DNA of 64,000 nt from Bacteriovoracaceae bacterium (GTDB taxonomy: Bacteria; Bdellovibrionota; Bacteriovoracia; Bacteriovoracales; Bacteriovoracaceae), in the NCBI GenBank assembly GCA_023137315.1, contig JAGLPP010000027.1:1-64000 (forward strand), given 5' to 3'. Both the position numbers and the translations under genes were made by a program. The notes beneath the pieces are model-generated. The model had not been told where the DNA came from. It was given only the letters and a program-made list of their open reading frames with translations, and did no database searches. Positions 27,686 to 36,321 of the stretch are shown here, piece after piece (position 1 is the first letter of the stretch; every line of letters starts with the position of its first letter).

Positions 27686-28867
27686 ATGGGTTCAAAGGGT
27701 ACAATAGGAATTTTGACAGGTGGAGGAGATGTTCCAGGACTTAATCCAGCAATTAGAGCGGTCACCATTCGTGCGGTAAAAGAAGGCTATAGTGTTATTG
27801 GAATTAAAAATGGATGGAAAGGCCTTATCAATATCGACCGCGACGCCCCTGCTAACGAACAACGTTACGCCGAAGCACTTGACATAAAAACTGTACATCC
27901 AATAGGAAGAAAAGGAGGTACGTTTCTTCATTCATCGAGAACCAATCCTTTGCATGTCTCAAAAAAGAATGTCCCTGCACATTTAAAACATAAATACGAC
28001 AATGATGACAATGATCTTACGGACGAGGTTCTTAAAAATCTCGAATACTTGAATATTGATTGCCTTCTTCCAATTGGAGGTGACGATACCTTGAGTTATG
28101 CGGCTCATTTACACAAGATGAATTTTAAGTGTGTAGCCATGCCTAAAACAATGGATAACGATGTTCCAGGAACTGACTATTGCCTCGGCTTTAGTACATG
28201 CGTTACAAGAACCGTCCATTATACTAATCAACTACGTACTTGTGCAGGATCACATGAGCGATTTTTGGTGATTGAAGTATTTGGCCGTTATGCCGGTTTT
28301 TCCGCTTTGATCCCATGCCTGGCAGGGGCCGCAGACAGATGCGTTATTCCTGAGTACAAATTTGATATTGAAAGACTTACAGACCTTTTGGTTTCTGACA
28401 AAAAAAACAATCCAAGTGATTATTCAGTTGTATTTGTTTCAGAAGGTGCCATGTTTGAAGACAGTGAAATGATTTTCCAGGGAAATGAAGTGGACGGTTT
28501 CGGACACAAAAAACTTGGAGGTATTGGAGAAAGTGTTTCGTCTCAACTTAAGAAAATTTCTCCACAATTTAACAATGGTGAATCGGTACATGTTATTAAC
28601 CAAAGACTCGGTTATCTTGTTAGGTCGGGAGACCCTGACGCGCTTGACTCAATGATCTCCATGGCATATGCCAATCTGGCCATGAACATGATTATTGAAA
28701 ACAAAAGCGGAGTGATGGTTTGTCTCAGAAAGGGCCGTTACGAGGTTGTTCCTTTGGATGTAGTAGTCAGCTACAAAAAGCTTGTTGATGTATCGAAGTT
28801 TTATGATGTGGAACGATACCGCCCCATTTACAAAAATTTTGAGGATAAACCGATGTGGATCATCTGA
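27686..28867 (+). CDS. pfp: 6-phosphofructokinase, predicted pyrophosphate-dependent
   Basis: 393 aa. Phosphorylates fructose-6-phosphate; N-terminal G-I-L-T-G-G-G-D-V-P-G-L-N, then G-G-D-D-T at 131-135 and M-P-K-T-M-D-N-D at 152-159, and a C-terminal substrate helix (I-N-Q-R-L-G-Y-L-V-R-S-G). In ATP enzymes these are G-G-D-G-S and P-G-T-I-D-N-D; the Asp (134) and Lys (154) seen here are the residues that block ATP and mark PPi-dependent enzymes. I start at 27686, preceded by AAAGGAG; a longer upstream frame lacks family sequence. Lies beside the membrane pyrophosphatase. Confidence 0.88.
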   Translation: MGSKGTIGILTGGGDVPGLNPAIRAVTIRAVKEGYSVIGIKNGWKGLINIDRDAPANEQRYAEALDIKTVHPIGRKGGTFLHSSRTNPLHVSKKNVPAHLKHKYDNDDNDLTDEVLKNLEYLNIDCLLPIGGDDTLSYAAHLHKMNFKCVAMPKTMDNDVPGTDYCLGFSTCVTRTVHYTNQLRTCAGSHERFLVIEVFGRYAGFSALIPCLAGAADRCVIPEYKFDIERLTDLLVSDKKNNPSDYSVVFVSEGAMFEDSEMIFQGNEVDGFGHKKLGGIGESVSSQLKKISPQFNNGESVHVINQRLGYLVRSGDPDALDSMISMAYANLAMNMIIENKSGVMVCLRKGRYEVVPLDVVVSYKKLVDVSKFYDVERYRPIYKNFEDKPMWII

Positions 28868-28895
28868 CGTTACGCTAGGTTTTCAGGGGAAAAAA

Positions 28896-30137
28896 TTGCT
28901 GAAGCGAAAATGGTCCATTCTTCTTTTTATAGTTACATTTCTTGCACTGATTGATGCAGTTTATCTTGTTTATCATCATCACAAAATAAACATTCTCTCC
29001 ATTGAACAACCAAGCTTTTGTAAAATTAATGAAGTAATAGATTGTGATATAGTTACCAAAAGCGGCTATGGGGAATTTTTCGGAGTTGCGTCGGCAAGTA
29101 TCGGGGTTTTTGCTTATTTTTTTCTATCATTTCTTTTTGCTTTTTGCCTTTTTGGAAAATCAGTGGATGCAAGAAAATATCTTGTTTTCAGTTACCCTGT
29201 AATGATTTTAATGGCACTGTTTTCCTTATATGAGTTAGCAGTTTCAATCCTTGTCATCAATGCCATTTGCATTATGTGCTCTCTCCTATACGTTGCAATT
29301 ATCCTAATGTTGATTTTTTGCAAAAAGGCCATCGCTTCCACACTCAAAAATATTTTCAGGGAATTTGGTGCTTTTTTTTTCCCACTGATAACTTTCAGAG
29401 GGAAACCTTGGGACACTATCCTGTTTGTAGTAAATTTTTTGCTGTCAATTATTGTTGCCACTATTTTTGATTTTTATACGCAGGAACATTTTTCTGCCAT
29501 GTCAGCGCAAAATAACATGGTGGATAAGCAAAAAAATGAACACTCCAACCGACAGATACTTTTAAATACATTTGAAAAAATGAAAAATCACGATATTAAT
29601 CTTGAAAATGCACCTTTTAAAGGAAGCGAGGATGCACCTCTGATTTTCGTGGAATTCAGTGACTTTCAATGCCCCTACTGCTCCGAGAAGGCCCAATCAA
29701 TGCTGGAATTGGTAAAAGAGTATGAAGGCATTGTAAAATTATACTTCATACATTATCCACTTGATCATCATTGTAATACAAAAGTTCAGAAAAAATTCCA
29801 CGAATTCGCCTGCATGGCATCCATGTATTCCATTTGTGCCGCCGAACAAAAAAAATTCTGGGAATATCATGACCATCTTTTTAAAAACCAGCGATCAATT
29901 AATTCCAATTTTTTGAAATCATCAGTAAAGCTGTTCAAATTCAACAAAACGCGATTCAACTACTGTCTGAAAGAAATTGCTCCGGCCCGTATACTTGAGG
30001 ATATTGATGAATCCAATCGATTGAAACTACCAGGAACTCCAACAATTTTCCTGAACGGACGAAACATTTCCGATACATTTCAAAGTCCAAATCAGATTAG
30101 ACGATTGATTGATGCCATGATTGAAGATGCCCAATAA
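28896..30137 (+). CDS. VKOR-DsbA fusion (disulphide-bond formation)
   Basis: 413 aa from a TTG preceded by AGGGGA; an ATG at 28782 lies inside pfp and would add 38 unrelated residues. Residues ~1-180 are the quinone-linked VKOR domain: membrane helices, an outer loop Cys pair (F-C-K-I-N-E-V-I-D-C-D) and the active-site C-I-M-C. Further helices anchor it. Residues ~235-413 are a periplasmic DsbA/DsbG-type thioredoxin domain with F-S-D-F-Q-C-P-Y-C and cis-Pro L-P-G-T-P-T-I-F. The VKOR half would re-oxidise the thioredoxin half, replacing DsbB plus DsbA. 28 nt after pfp; stop overlaps the trmO ATG by 1 nt. Confidence 0.88.
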   Translation: MLKRKWSILLFIVTFLALIDAVYLVYHHHKINILSIEQPSFCKINEVIDCDIVTKSGYGEFFGVASASIGVFAYFFLSFLFAFCLFGKSVDARKYLVFSYPVMILMALFSLYELAVSILVINAICIMCSLLYVAIILMLIFCKKAIASTLKNIFREFGAFFFPLITFRGKPWDTILFVVNFLLSIIVATIFDFYTQEHFSAMSAQNNMVDKQKNEHSNRQILLNTFEKMKNHDINLENAPFKGSEDAPLIFVEFSDFQCPYCSEKAQSMLELVKEYEGIVKLYFIHYPLDHHCNTKVQKKFHEFACMASMYSICAAEQKKFWEYHDHLFKNQRSINSNFLKSSVKLFKFNKTRFNYCLKEIAPARILEDIDESNRLKLPGTPTIFLNGRNISDTFQSPNQIRRLIDAMIEDAQ

Positions 30138-30862
30138 TGACTGAATTTACCTTTAAATCCATTGGAAAGATTAAAACCCCGTATCGCGAAAAATTTTGTA
30201 TTCCAAGACAGGCCGGATTGGTTCCAAACGTGAAAGGAACCATTGAACTTGAAAGGGAATTTTCAAGTCCTGGAATTACTGCAGGACTTGAGGGATTTTC
30301 CCATATATGGATACTTTTTGTATTTCATAAAAACTTGAATAAGAATTGGATGCCCACCGTAAGACCACCGCGACTTGGTGGAAACAAAAAAAAGGGTGTT
30401 TTTGCAAGTAGATCACCTTTTCGGCCAAATCTCATTGGCATGTCTATTTTAGAGTTGGATTCCATCGAAGAGAAAAATGGAAAGGTTTATCTACATGTAA
30501 ATTCCCCGGACATGATGGATGGAACCCCTATTCTGGATATAAAACCATACATTCCGGATAACGATATCAAGAAAAATGCGCGGCATGGATGGCTTGACAA
30601 TGCTCCGACAGATTCTAAATTCCCGGTAACATTCTCACAGCAGGCCTTGGACTTTCTGAAAAAAGAAAAAAGGGAAATGTTGAAAGATCAGATTGAGGCC
30701 ATTTTATGCCTTGATCCACGTCCGCCTTATTACCGAATGAATCCCAAGGACAGGCCCAAAGAGGATTTTGCTTTTGGTTTTGACGATTTCGATATTCATT
30801 TTAAGATGGTGGATGGTGTTTTTTTAGTCACATGGATCGAATTTCTAGCTGAAAAGTCTTGA
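30137..30862 (+). CDS. trmO: tRNA (N6-threonylcarbamoyladenosine(37)-N6)-methyltransferase TrmO
   Basis: 241 aa; adds the N6-methyl group to t6A37 in tRNA(Thr), using SAM. Family landmarks: I-G-K-I-K-T-P-Y near residue 10, P-R-Q-A-G-L near 23, G-L-E-G-F-S-H-I-W near 49, R-S-P-F-R-P-N-L-I-G-M-S near 94, and the C-terminal Y-Y-R-M...F-G-F-D-D-F-D. Overlaps the upstream fusion gene by 1 nt (TAATG), so translation is coupled. Confidence 0.9.
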   Translation: MTEFTFKSIGKIKTPYREKFCIPRQAGLVPNVKGTIELEREFSSPGITAGLEGFSHIWILFVFHKNLNKNWMPTVRPPRLGGNKKKGVFASRSPFRPNLIGMSILELDSIEEKNGKVYLHVNSPDMMDGTPILDIKPYIPDNDIKKNARHGWLDNAPTDSKFPVTFSQQALDFLKKEKREMLKDQIEAILCLDPRPPYYRMNPKDRPKEDFAFGFDDFDIHFKMVDGVFLVTWIEFLAEKS

Positions 30863-30911
30863 ATTTCAAGTACTTTACTGAATATTAAATGAGAGGATAA
30901 GCTATTTCCCC

Positions 30912-30941
30912 TTGGGTTCATCTGTGCTATTAGGATAGAAT
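30912..30941 (+). promoter_or_regulatory. predicted promoter of the nifU-nifS pair
   Basis: TTGGGT (30912-30917), 18-nt spacer, TAGAAT (30936-30941), 43 bp upstream of the ATG. No Rrf2-type regulator gene is in the neighbourhood. Confidence 0.45.
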
Positions 30942-30984
30942 TAGAGTTAAATTTTTTTACTGTACCTTGAGGAGGGATTCGCAC

Positions 30985-31869
30985 ATGGCATGGGAGTATA
31001 GCGAAAAAATAAAGGATCTTTTCATGAATGCAATCACCAATGAAAAAGATTCCCATTTCGGTGAAATCAAGGATGCCGACGGTATGGGACGACACGGCTC
31101 CATTACGTGTGGTGACACGATGGTTTTTTATTTTAAAGTGAAAAAGGATGACAAGAATCCGTTAAATGACCGCATCATTCAAACCAAATACAAGACATTC
31201 GGCTGCACCTCGGCCATTGCTTCATCAGAGGCCCTCTGCCATATGATAGAGGAAAAACAAATGACCCCTGCCAAGGCACTCCAACTTACCAACCAGGATA
31301 TTGTTGATTTTCTGGGAGGAATGCCTTCGCAAAAAATTCACTGTTCCGTAATGGGAACTGAAGTTCTAAAAATTGCCGTAGCCGATTGGGCCATCAAAAG
31401 GGGTGTCAATCTCCAACAGCTTTGTGGAGATCTGGAGGAAACGCTTCATGATGATGAGGGCAAAATTGTCTGTGATTGTTATGATCTGACACATAATTAT
31501 ATCAAACGCAAAATTGTGGAACTTGATCTTAAAAATGCTGAAGACATCACCAACGCCATCAAGGCCGGAGGTGGATGCGGATTATGTGTCAATCGCCCCA
31601 ACGGACTCAACGCCATTTTACAGGAAGTCTGGGGAGTAAATTCGCAAAATAACAATGCAACTCCTGTATCCGGAAAAAATTTTGATGAGTTAAGGGAAAA
31701 AATCGAACACGTATTTAAAAATAGTATCTCCTCCGAATTCAATAAAATAGATCTCGTTGAAATCAAGGGTAACAAGGTTTATTGTGTTGTAACGAAAGAT
31801 CAAAAGAACAAGCTCGAAGAACATCTGCGAACAAATATTGATGAAAATATTATTGTAATAGATGTCTAA
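30985..31869 (+). CDS. nifU: NifU-type Fe-S cluster assembly scaffold
   Basis: 294 aa with three domains. The IscU-like domain (1-125) has ligand cysteines in S-I-T-C-G-D, F-G-C-T-S-A-I-A-S-S-E and H-C-S-V-M. The central BFD-like [2Fe-2S] domain (~145-205) has C-D-C and C-G-L-C. The C-terminal Nfu-like domain (~225-294) lacks the usual C-x2-C; only one Cys is visible (V-Y-C-V-V). It builds clusters from sulphur supplied by the desulfurase encoded next. GGAGG lies 9 nt before the chosen ATG; a TTG at 30967 is inside the ribosome-binding region and is rejected. Not evidence of nitrogen fixation: such NifU also serve housekeeping roles. Confidence 0.88.
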   Translation: MAWEYSEKIKDLFMNAITNEKDSHFGEIKDADGMGRHGSITCGDTMVFYFKVKKDDKNPLNDRIIQTKYKTFGCTSAIASSEALCHMIEEKQMTPAKALQLTNQDIVDFLGGMPSQKIHCSVMGTEVLKIAVADWAIKRGVNLQQLCGDLEETLHDDEGKIVCDCYDLTHNYIKRKIVELDLKNAEDITNAIKAGGGCGLCVNRPNGLNAILQEVWGVNSQNNNATPVSGKNFDELREKIEHVFKNSISSEFNKIDLVEIKGNKVYCVVTKDQKNKLEEHLRTNIDENIIVIDV

Positions 31870-31885
31870 GGGCCCTGGAGTATAA

Positions 31886-33082
31886 ATGGTCATCTATCTT
31901 GATAACAACGCAACAACAAAAGTGGACCCCGATGTTGTAAAAACCATAATCCCATATCTTGAAGAATTCTACTACAACCCAAGTTCAGCCTATAACCAGG
32001 CATTGCTTACAAGACATGCCATAGATAGTGCCCGTCTCAATATAATGAAATTTCTTGGCATAGAACATGATACAGAGCTTGTCTTCACAGGATCGGCAAC
32101 TGAAAGTAACAGTTTTGCAATTAACGGTGTTCTCGGCGTAAGTGGAAATCGCAAACACATTATTACCACTACAGTGGAACATCCCGCTGTCTTTGAATTA
32201 TGCAAGGATCTTGAAAAAAGAGGGTATGATGTTACCTACCTTCATGTTGATGAAGACGGAAATTTGAATATCAAGGACCTGATTAATGCGATAAGGGAAG
32301 ATACTGCACTTGTTTCAATCATGTATGCCAACAACGAGACTGGAGTTGTTTTTCCAATAGAGAAATTATCCCGTATCGTAAAACTGACCGATCCAAAAAT
32401 TGTTTTCCACACCGATGCAACCCAGGCTGTTGGAAAAATTGATATTAATCTAAAGGAACAACTCACCTTTGTGGACCTTTTGAGTTTTTCAGGACATAAA
32501 ATCTATGCACCCAAGGGAGTTGGTGCATTGTTTTTGAGAAAAGGGACACCGATAAGACCGATAATAATTGGAGGACACCAGGAATTTGGAATGAGGGCCG
32601 GTACTGAAAATATCTCCTTTATAGTGGCACTTTCCAAGGCATGTCTGCTTAGCATGGAAGAACCTGAAGAAGAGAAGGAAAGGCTGAAGTCTTTGAGGGA
32701 TGAACTTGAGATATTTGTACAAAAAAATATTCCTGAAATAAAAATAAACGGAAAAAATGCACCAAGAATATGCAATACATCCGATATAAGTTTTTATGGT
32801 GTCGAGGGAGAAAGTATTTTATATGCATTAAATGAGCACGGAATTTGCTGTTCCACAGGATCGGCCTGTTCTTCCGGTTCATTGGCACCATCACACGTAT
32901 TACAGGCAATGAACGTACCTTTTACTTACGCACATGGTTCCATAAGAGTATCATTTGGAAGGTTTAATACTTCAAAAGATCTTGAACAACTCAAGAAATT
33001 TTTACCTCCGGTTATTTCAAAACTCAGGGAAATTTCACCCTACTGGGATAATGAAAAAAATATTCCTATTGATGAAGATTGA
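31886..33082 (+). CDS. nifS: cysteine desulfurase (NifS/IscS family)
   Basis: 398 aa PLP enzyme that takes sulphur from cysteine for Fe-S assembly. N-terminal Y-L-D-N-N-A-T-T-K; A-T-E-S-N near residue 73; H-T-D-A-T-Q-A near 175; PLP lysine in S-F-S-G-H-K-I-Y-A-P-K-G near 203; active Cys in C-C-S-T-G-S-A-C-S-S-G near 328. GGAG precedes the ATG. 16 nt after nifU, forming a two-gene unit. Confidence 0.93.
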   Translation: MVIYLDNNATTKVDPDVVKTIIPYLEEFYYNPSSAYNQALLTRHAIDSARLNIMKFLGIEHDTELVFTGSATESNSFAINGVLGVSGNRKHIITTTVEHPAVFELCKDLEKRGYDVTYLHVDEDGNLNIKDLINAIREDTALVSIMYANNETGVVFPIEKLSRIVKLTDPKIVFHTDATQAVGKIDINLKEQLTFVDLLSFSGHKIYAPKGVGALFLRKGTPIRPIIIGGHQEFGMRAGTENISFIVALSKACLLSMEEPEEEKERLKSLRDELEIFVQKNIPEIKINGKNAPRICNTSDISFYGVEGESILYALNEHGICCSTGSACSSGSLAPSHVLQAMNVPFTYAHGSIRVSFGRFNTSKDLEQLKKFLPPVISKLREISPYWDNEKNIPIDED

Positions 33083-33236
33083 TCACGGACCAAATACAAC
33101 GGCCAACATTTTCGAGACTATCTTTAATGTTGTCAAGTGAAAAACCAATAACCATGGTATTTAACAGATTCTCGAACTCCCAATCCCCCATTTATTGCCT
33201 TTTTCGGAAGTTGGGACATTTTTTTTCAATCTATCA

Positions 33237-33266
33237 TTGACTTTTAAAAACGTCTGCGAATAAACT
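33237..33266 (+). promoter_or_regulatory. predicted promoter of the HU gene
   Basis: TTGACT (33237-33242), 18-nt spacer, TAAACT (33261-33266), 40 bp upstream of the ATG. The -35 box is near-perfect. Between nifS and this promoter (33083-33236) a long-loop TCCCAA/TTGGGA pair followed by eight T could be a weak terminator. Confidence 0.5.
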
Positions 33267-33305
33267 TTTCGTATGTAATAAACGTTAATGACTGAAGGAG
33301 ATCAC

Positions 33306-33584
33306 ATGAACAGAAAAGAACTTATTGAAGCTATCATCAAAGACAAGCACCTAAATCACATCACAAAAAAAGATGCAGACTATTTTGTATCAACATTGCT
33401 TGAAACAGTTAAGAAAGCTGTTAAAAAAGGTGACGACGTTTCTCTTGTTGGTTTTGGAACTTTTTCAAGAGTCAGAAGAAAAGCCAGACTTGGTGTAAAT
33501 CCTGCAACTGGCGAAAAGATTAAAATTAAGGCAAAAACACTTCCTAAATTTCGTCCTGGAAAAGCTTTCAAAGACGTTATGTAA
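33306..33584 (+). CDS. hup: HU/IHF-family DNA-binding protein
   Basis: 92 aa, the normal HU length. It has the dimerisation helices (N-R-K-E-L-I-E-A-I), the core L-V-G-F-G-T-F and the DNA-inserting arm R-K-A-R-L-G-V-N-P-A-T-G-E-K-I-K-I. Bends and compacts nucleoid DNA. The ATG at 33306 follows GAAGGAG; an earlier in-frame ATG at 33288 lies upstream of that site. Monocistronic, bounded by its own promoter and terminator. Confidence 0.95.
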   Translation: MNRKELIEAIIKDKHLNHITKKDADYFVSTLLETVKKAVKKGDDVSLVGFGTFSRVRRKARLGVNPATGEKIKIKAKTLPKFRPGKAFKDVM

Positions 33585-33610
33585 TTTTTCCTTAAAATTA
33601 AATTTACGCA

Positions 33611-33643
33611 AAAAAGGGCCCGTCTTTAAGACGGGCTTTTTTA
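33611..33643. terminator. terminator between HU and the pseudopilin genes
   Basis: A-run, stem GCCCGTCTT / AAGACGGGC with a very short loop, then six T. It serves HU and, in the other direction, the convergent pseudopilin gene. Confidence 0.92.
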
Positions 33644-33649
33644 TATCAA

Positions 33650-34318
33650 CTAATCCAAAAGAATAATATCGTTCCTTGATTCATCCTCTTCAAAAAGATT
33701 ATTCATGTCTGTAGAAAAAGTCATAGTTGTCGTTCTTGTCTCAAATTCCGCCATAAACCTTTTAGAAGAAAGTTGCGGTACTGGAGAAATGCCGGATTCA
33801 GGAACATTCGCCCCCATTGAATAACAATTTCCTATCGGCACCACTCCGCCTTTGCACCAGACGATTTTTGAGATTCCCCTATAGGACATTGTTCTTCCAG
33901 AAGGGTTGGAATCTGTCTTTACGGTACGAATTACACACGGAACAGTCCTTGTTCCCTCCTTGCAGTCGCTGTTTGAATATTCAACAGTCATTTCCTCAAC
34001 CTTTGTGCTCCTGAACTTGTTTATTTTTAATTCAAGATAGAGGGGATGGGTACTTGTGGCCGTGATTTCCCTGATTTTAAAGGCCATTGAAACATCCCGT
34101 TTAAAAGCGTTTATCGGGGTCATCGCATTGATAAGATGAGCATAATCACTCTGGGATTTCTTTGTCAGCGCATTTTTATTTTTGGTAATTGTAAAAAAAC
34201 CGAAGACAAGAATCCCCCCAAGCCCGATGGCAAGAACCATTTCGAGCAATGTTGAACCACGTTCTGTTAAACCGGATTTACCATCTATAAATCCGGAAAT
34301 TCTTCGCCAACAACCCAT
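33650..34318 (-). CDS. type IV pilin-like (pseudopilin) protein
   Basis: About 222 aa. A class III prepilin leader of 21 residues ends in Gly, followed by S-T-L-L-E with Glu at +5 and a hydrophobic helix (M-V-L-A-I-G-L-G-G-I-L-V-F-G-F-F). The globular part has four cysteines. The ATG at 34318 is preferred to a GTG at 34327; both lie inside the upstream gene. It overlaps that gene by 34 nt. The product would be processed by PilD and could be a minor pilin or a type II secretion pseudopilin. Confidence 0.72.
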   Translation of the reverse strand: MGCWRRISGFIDGKSGLTERGSTLLEMVLAIGLGGILVFGFFTITKNKNALTKKSQSDYAHLINAMTPINAFKRDVSMAFKIREITATSTHPLYLELKINKFRSTKVEEMTVEYSNSDCKEGTRTVPCVIRTVKTDSNPSGRTMSYRGISKIVWCKGGVVPIGNCYSMGANVPESGISPVPQLSSKRFMAEFETRTTTMTFSTDMNNLFEEDESRNDIILLD

Positions 34319-34833
34319 TTTCGCCACTTCACTTCATGTATTTTTGTATTTTTCTTATAATCATATAAGACCGTTGTCTCAATTTCCTTATGACATCGCT
34401 TCAAATTATCAATGCTGGATTCGCACATAGGGGATTTTGTCTCGTCCCTATCATAAATATCAATTTTGAAGAAAACTTTTTTAATTCTGGGCCCGGAATT
34501 TTCCCACGATAACAGCCAGTCTTGATCATTAATGGAGGCCGGACTTGACTCGGAATAATGTATAATACCATCTCCAATTTTATTGTCTGCGCTATTAAGC
34601 TGGGTATAAAGCGCAGTCGCTGTCATGGAGGCCACCAGATTGGTTACACTTTCTGCAACAAGTTGGGCACGCCATTTTGCCTCCAGCTTTACAACATTCT
34701 CATGATCTTTTTGAAACATTTGAGTAAATGAATAATAGGAGATTGTTGCAAGAAGTCCCGCAACCATCAATTCCATGAGGTTTGTGCCACCTTTTACATC
34801 TTTAAGGAGACCGCGAATAAACATCATCTTCAT
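34285..34833 (-). CDS. type IV pilin-like (pseudopilin) protein
   Basis: 182 aa from the ATG at 34833. Prepilin leader of 16 residues ending G-G, then T-N-L-M-E with Glu at +5 and a hydrophobic stretch, followed by helical and beta-rich regions with two cysteines. TGGTATAAT (an extended -10) sits at 34840-34848, so the transcript may start at or next to the ATG; AAGG at 34836-34839 is the only ribosome-binding candidate. Paired with the next pseudopilin gene. No other pilus gene is in the window. Confidence 0.68.
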   Translation of the reverse strand: MKMMFIRGLLKDVKGGTNLMELMVAGLLATISYYSFTQMFQKDHENVVKLEAKWRAQLVAESVTNLVASMTATALYTQLNSADNKIGDGIIHYSESSPASINDQDWLLSWENSGPRIKKVFFKIDIYDRDETKSPMCESSIDNLKRCHKEIETTVLYDYKKNTKIHEVKWRKWVVGEEFPDL

Positions 34834-34926
34834 GGCCTTATTATACCAAATTTCAGCAGCAATATGGTGATGGACGAGATTTCTCTGGTCAGTATCCAAT
34901 AACCGATAAAAAAGATATAGCAAATG

Positions 34927-35817
34927 TTACAAGGATGTATTCAAAAGATGGGCCATACGGATTCCGGCCTGTAATAATCTTTTGTCGAGTAATGGAGAAA
35001 AATCGTAATGGTATTTATATTCCTTGTATTTTCTTTTGTAACGCTTTTTTTCAACCAGGGCATAAACCGAACGGCGAAGCTCCAAACATTCATTCAGCCA
35101 ATCCATCGGGCCACTTTTTCGCCACTTTCTGACATCACCCTTCTTCACATCACCAAGGAGAAAATCTGCATATTCTGTATAGCTAAGTTTTTGCATCTCA
35201 ATCAAATAACTATCCCAGACAGCATGTAAATTGGTGCTCACACCAAACCACTCCACTTTTACGTCATTACCACCGCGATCTTTTTTATATCCGCAATGAA
35301 GTGGCTGATGAATATCACCAACAAGATGAGCCAAAAATTTAATTGCCTCCGCCCTTTTCTTATTTGATTCATTTTTATTTTTTAGCCTTTTTATGAAATG
35401 TTCAATAGCCCAATAGATATCACCCTTTATGGCCCCTTCCATTTTTTCAAATTCCTTGCCTTTTTTTCTTTCAATTTCCGCGTATGTGAGTTCTGGAAAT
35501 TGTTTTTCTGTAACTTCATAAGTTTTTTCAGGATCAAGTCTTTCGTAGGTTTTCCCATCGGGTACATTAACGTAGTGCCACCTGTATGATGGAGACTGAA
35601 GTTTTGGGTCGCTCTTTATTTCATCCATCCAGTTGCAGACTTTAACAAGAGCATTTCTACCAAGCAGTTTTCGAAGTTTTATTTTGCTTTTTTTCGTCAG
35701 ATAGGTATCGGCAATTTTTCCAATTATACGATGTCCTGTCTTTCCCCAGGCAAATGCGTCAGAAGGAAATGCGCTGATAACCATTGTTATCAGCAAAATG
35801 CCGGATATTTTTTTCAT
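34927..35817 (-). CDS. S1/P1-family secreted nuclease
   Basis: 296 aa. Signal peptide ends A-F-A, exposing the mature N-terminal W-G-K-T-G-H-R, whose Trp is a zinc ligand in this family. Further ligands: V-C-N-W-M-D, W-H-Y-V-N, H-L-V-G-D-I-H-Q-P-L-H-C (three zinc residues) and G-G-N-D...N-L-H-A-V-W-D. All trinuclear zinc ligands seem present. Cleaves single-stranded DNA/RNA outside the cytoplasm, for nutrient scavenging or prey digestion. The C-terminus is lysine/tyrosine-rich (~30 residues), an odd basic patch. Confidence 0.9.
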   Translation of the reverse strand: MKKISGILLITMVISAFPSDAFAWGKTGHRIIGKIADTYLTKKSKIKLRKLLGRNALVKVCNWMDEIKSDPKLQSPSYRWHYVNVPDGKTYERLDPEKTYEVTEKQFPELTYAEIERKKGKEFEKMEGAIKGDIYWAIEHFIKRLKNKNESNKKRAEAIKFLAHLVGDIHQPLHCGYKKDRGGNDVKVEWFGVSTNLHAVWDSYLIEMQKLSYTEYADFLLGDVKKGDVRKWRKSGPMDWLNECLELRRSVYALVEKKRYKRKYKEYKYHYDFSPLLDKRLLQAGIRMAHLLNTSL

Positions 35818-35845
35818 ATTTTTTCCATATTGCTTTTTTTAACGA

Positions 35846-36154
35846 TTAGATAAATTCCCGCCTGAACATGCCTTTTTTGGCAAAATCACTTTGACTGGAT
35901 TTTCTGGTACTATCAGGAATCTGATGAATATCTGCACAGCGGGCACATATCCATTGGGCATCCACCGTTGGATTTCTATGCTTATAAAGCTCGACATCCG
36001 GACATACGTTTTTACAAACCTCACAGAAATTTCTTTCCTCCTGATGCTTAACCACTTTCGTCTTTTTCTTGCGTTTTATCATTGGCCGTTCATTTTCCTG
36101 ACGACTTGCCTTGAACCCCGCTTTCTTTAAAGCATCCTTTAAACTGTTGCCCAT
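35846..36154 (-). CDS. small zinc-ribbon protein of unknown function
   Basis: 102 aa from the ATG at 36154, which follows AGGAGG; a longer frame upstream has no ribosome-binding site. N-terminus N-S-L-K-D-A-L-K-K-A-G-F-K resembles the start of DUF2058/YaiL-like proteins, followed by a lysine-rich stretch and two Cys pairs (F-C-E-V-C and I-C-A-R-C) that could bind zinc. Cytoplasmic by lack of signal. Function unknown. Confidence 0.65.
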   Translation of the reverse strand: MGNSLKDALKKAGFKASRQENERPMIKRKKKTKVVKHQEERNFCEVCKNVCPDVELYKHRNPTVDAQWICARCADIHQIPDSTRKSSQSDFAKKGMFRREFI

Positions 36155-36321
36155 GACTCCAACCTCCTGACATATGGGTGACGTAACATCATTATTAATT
36201 AATTTTATTGGATTATGAAAGTAATTTCTTGCAAAATAAGACTGATCTTTGACATCATGATATTCTGCACAAAACAGCATATATCTGAAATCATGGAAAT
36301 CGGTACAAAAGGGGGTATTTC

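Noticed and set aside
30985-33082. Nitrogen fixation cluster
   Set aside because: NifU/NifS types alone are common housekeeping Fe-S genes; no nifHDK or regulators are present.
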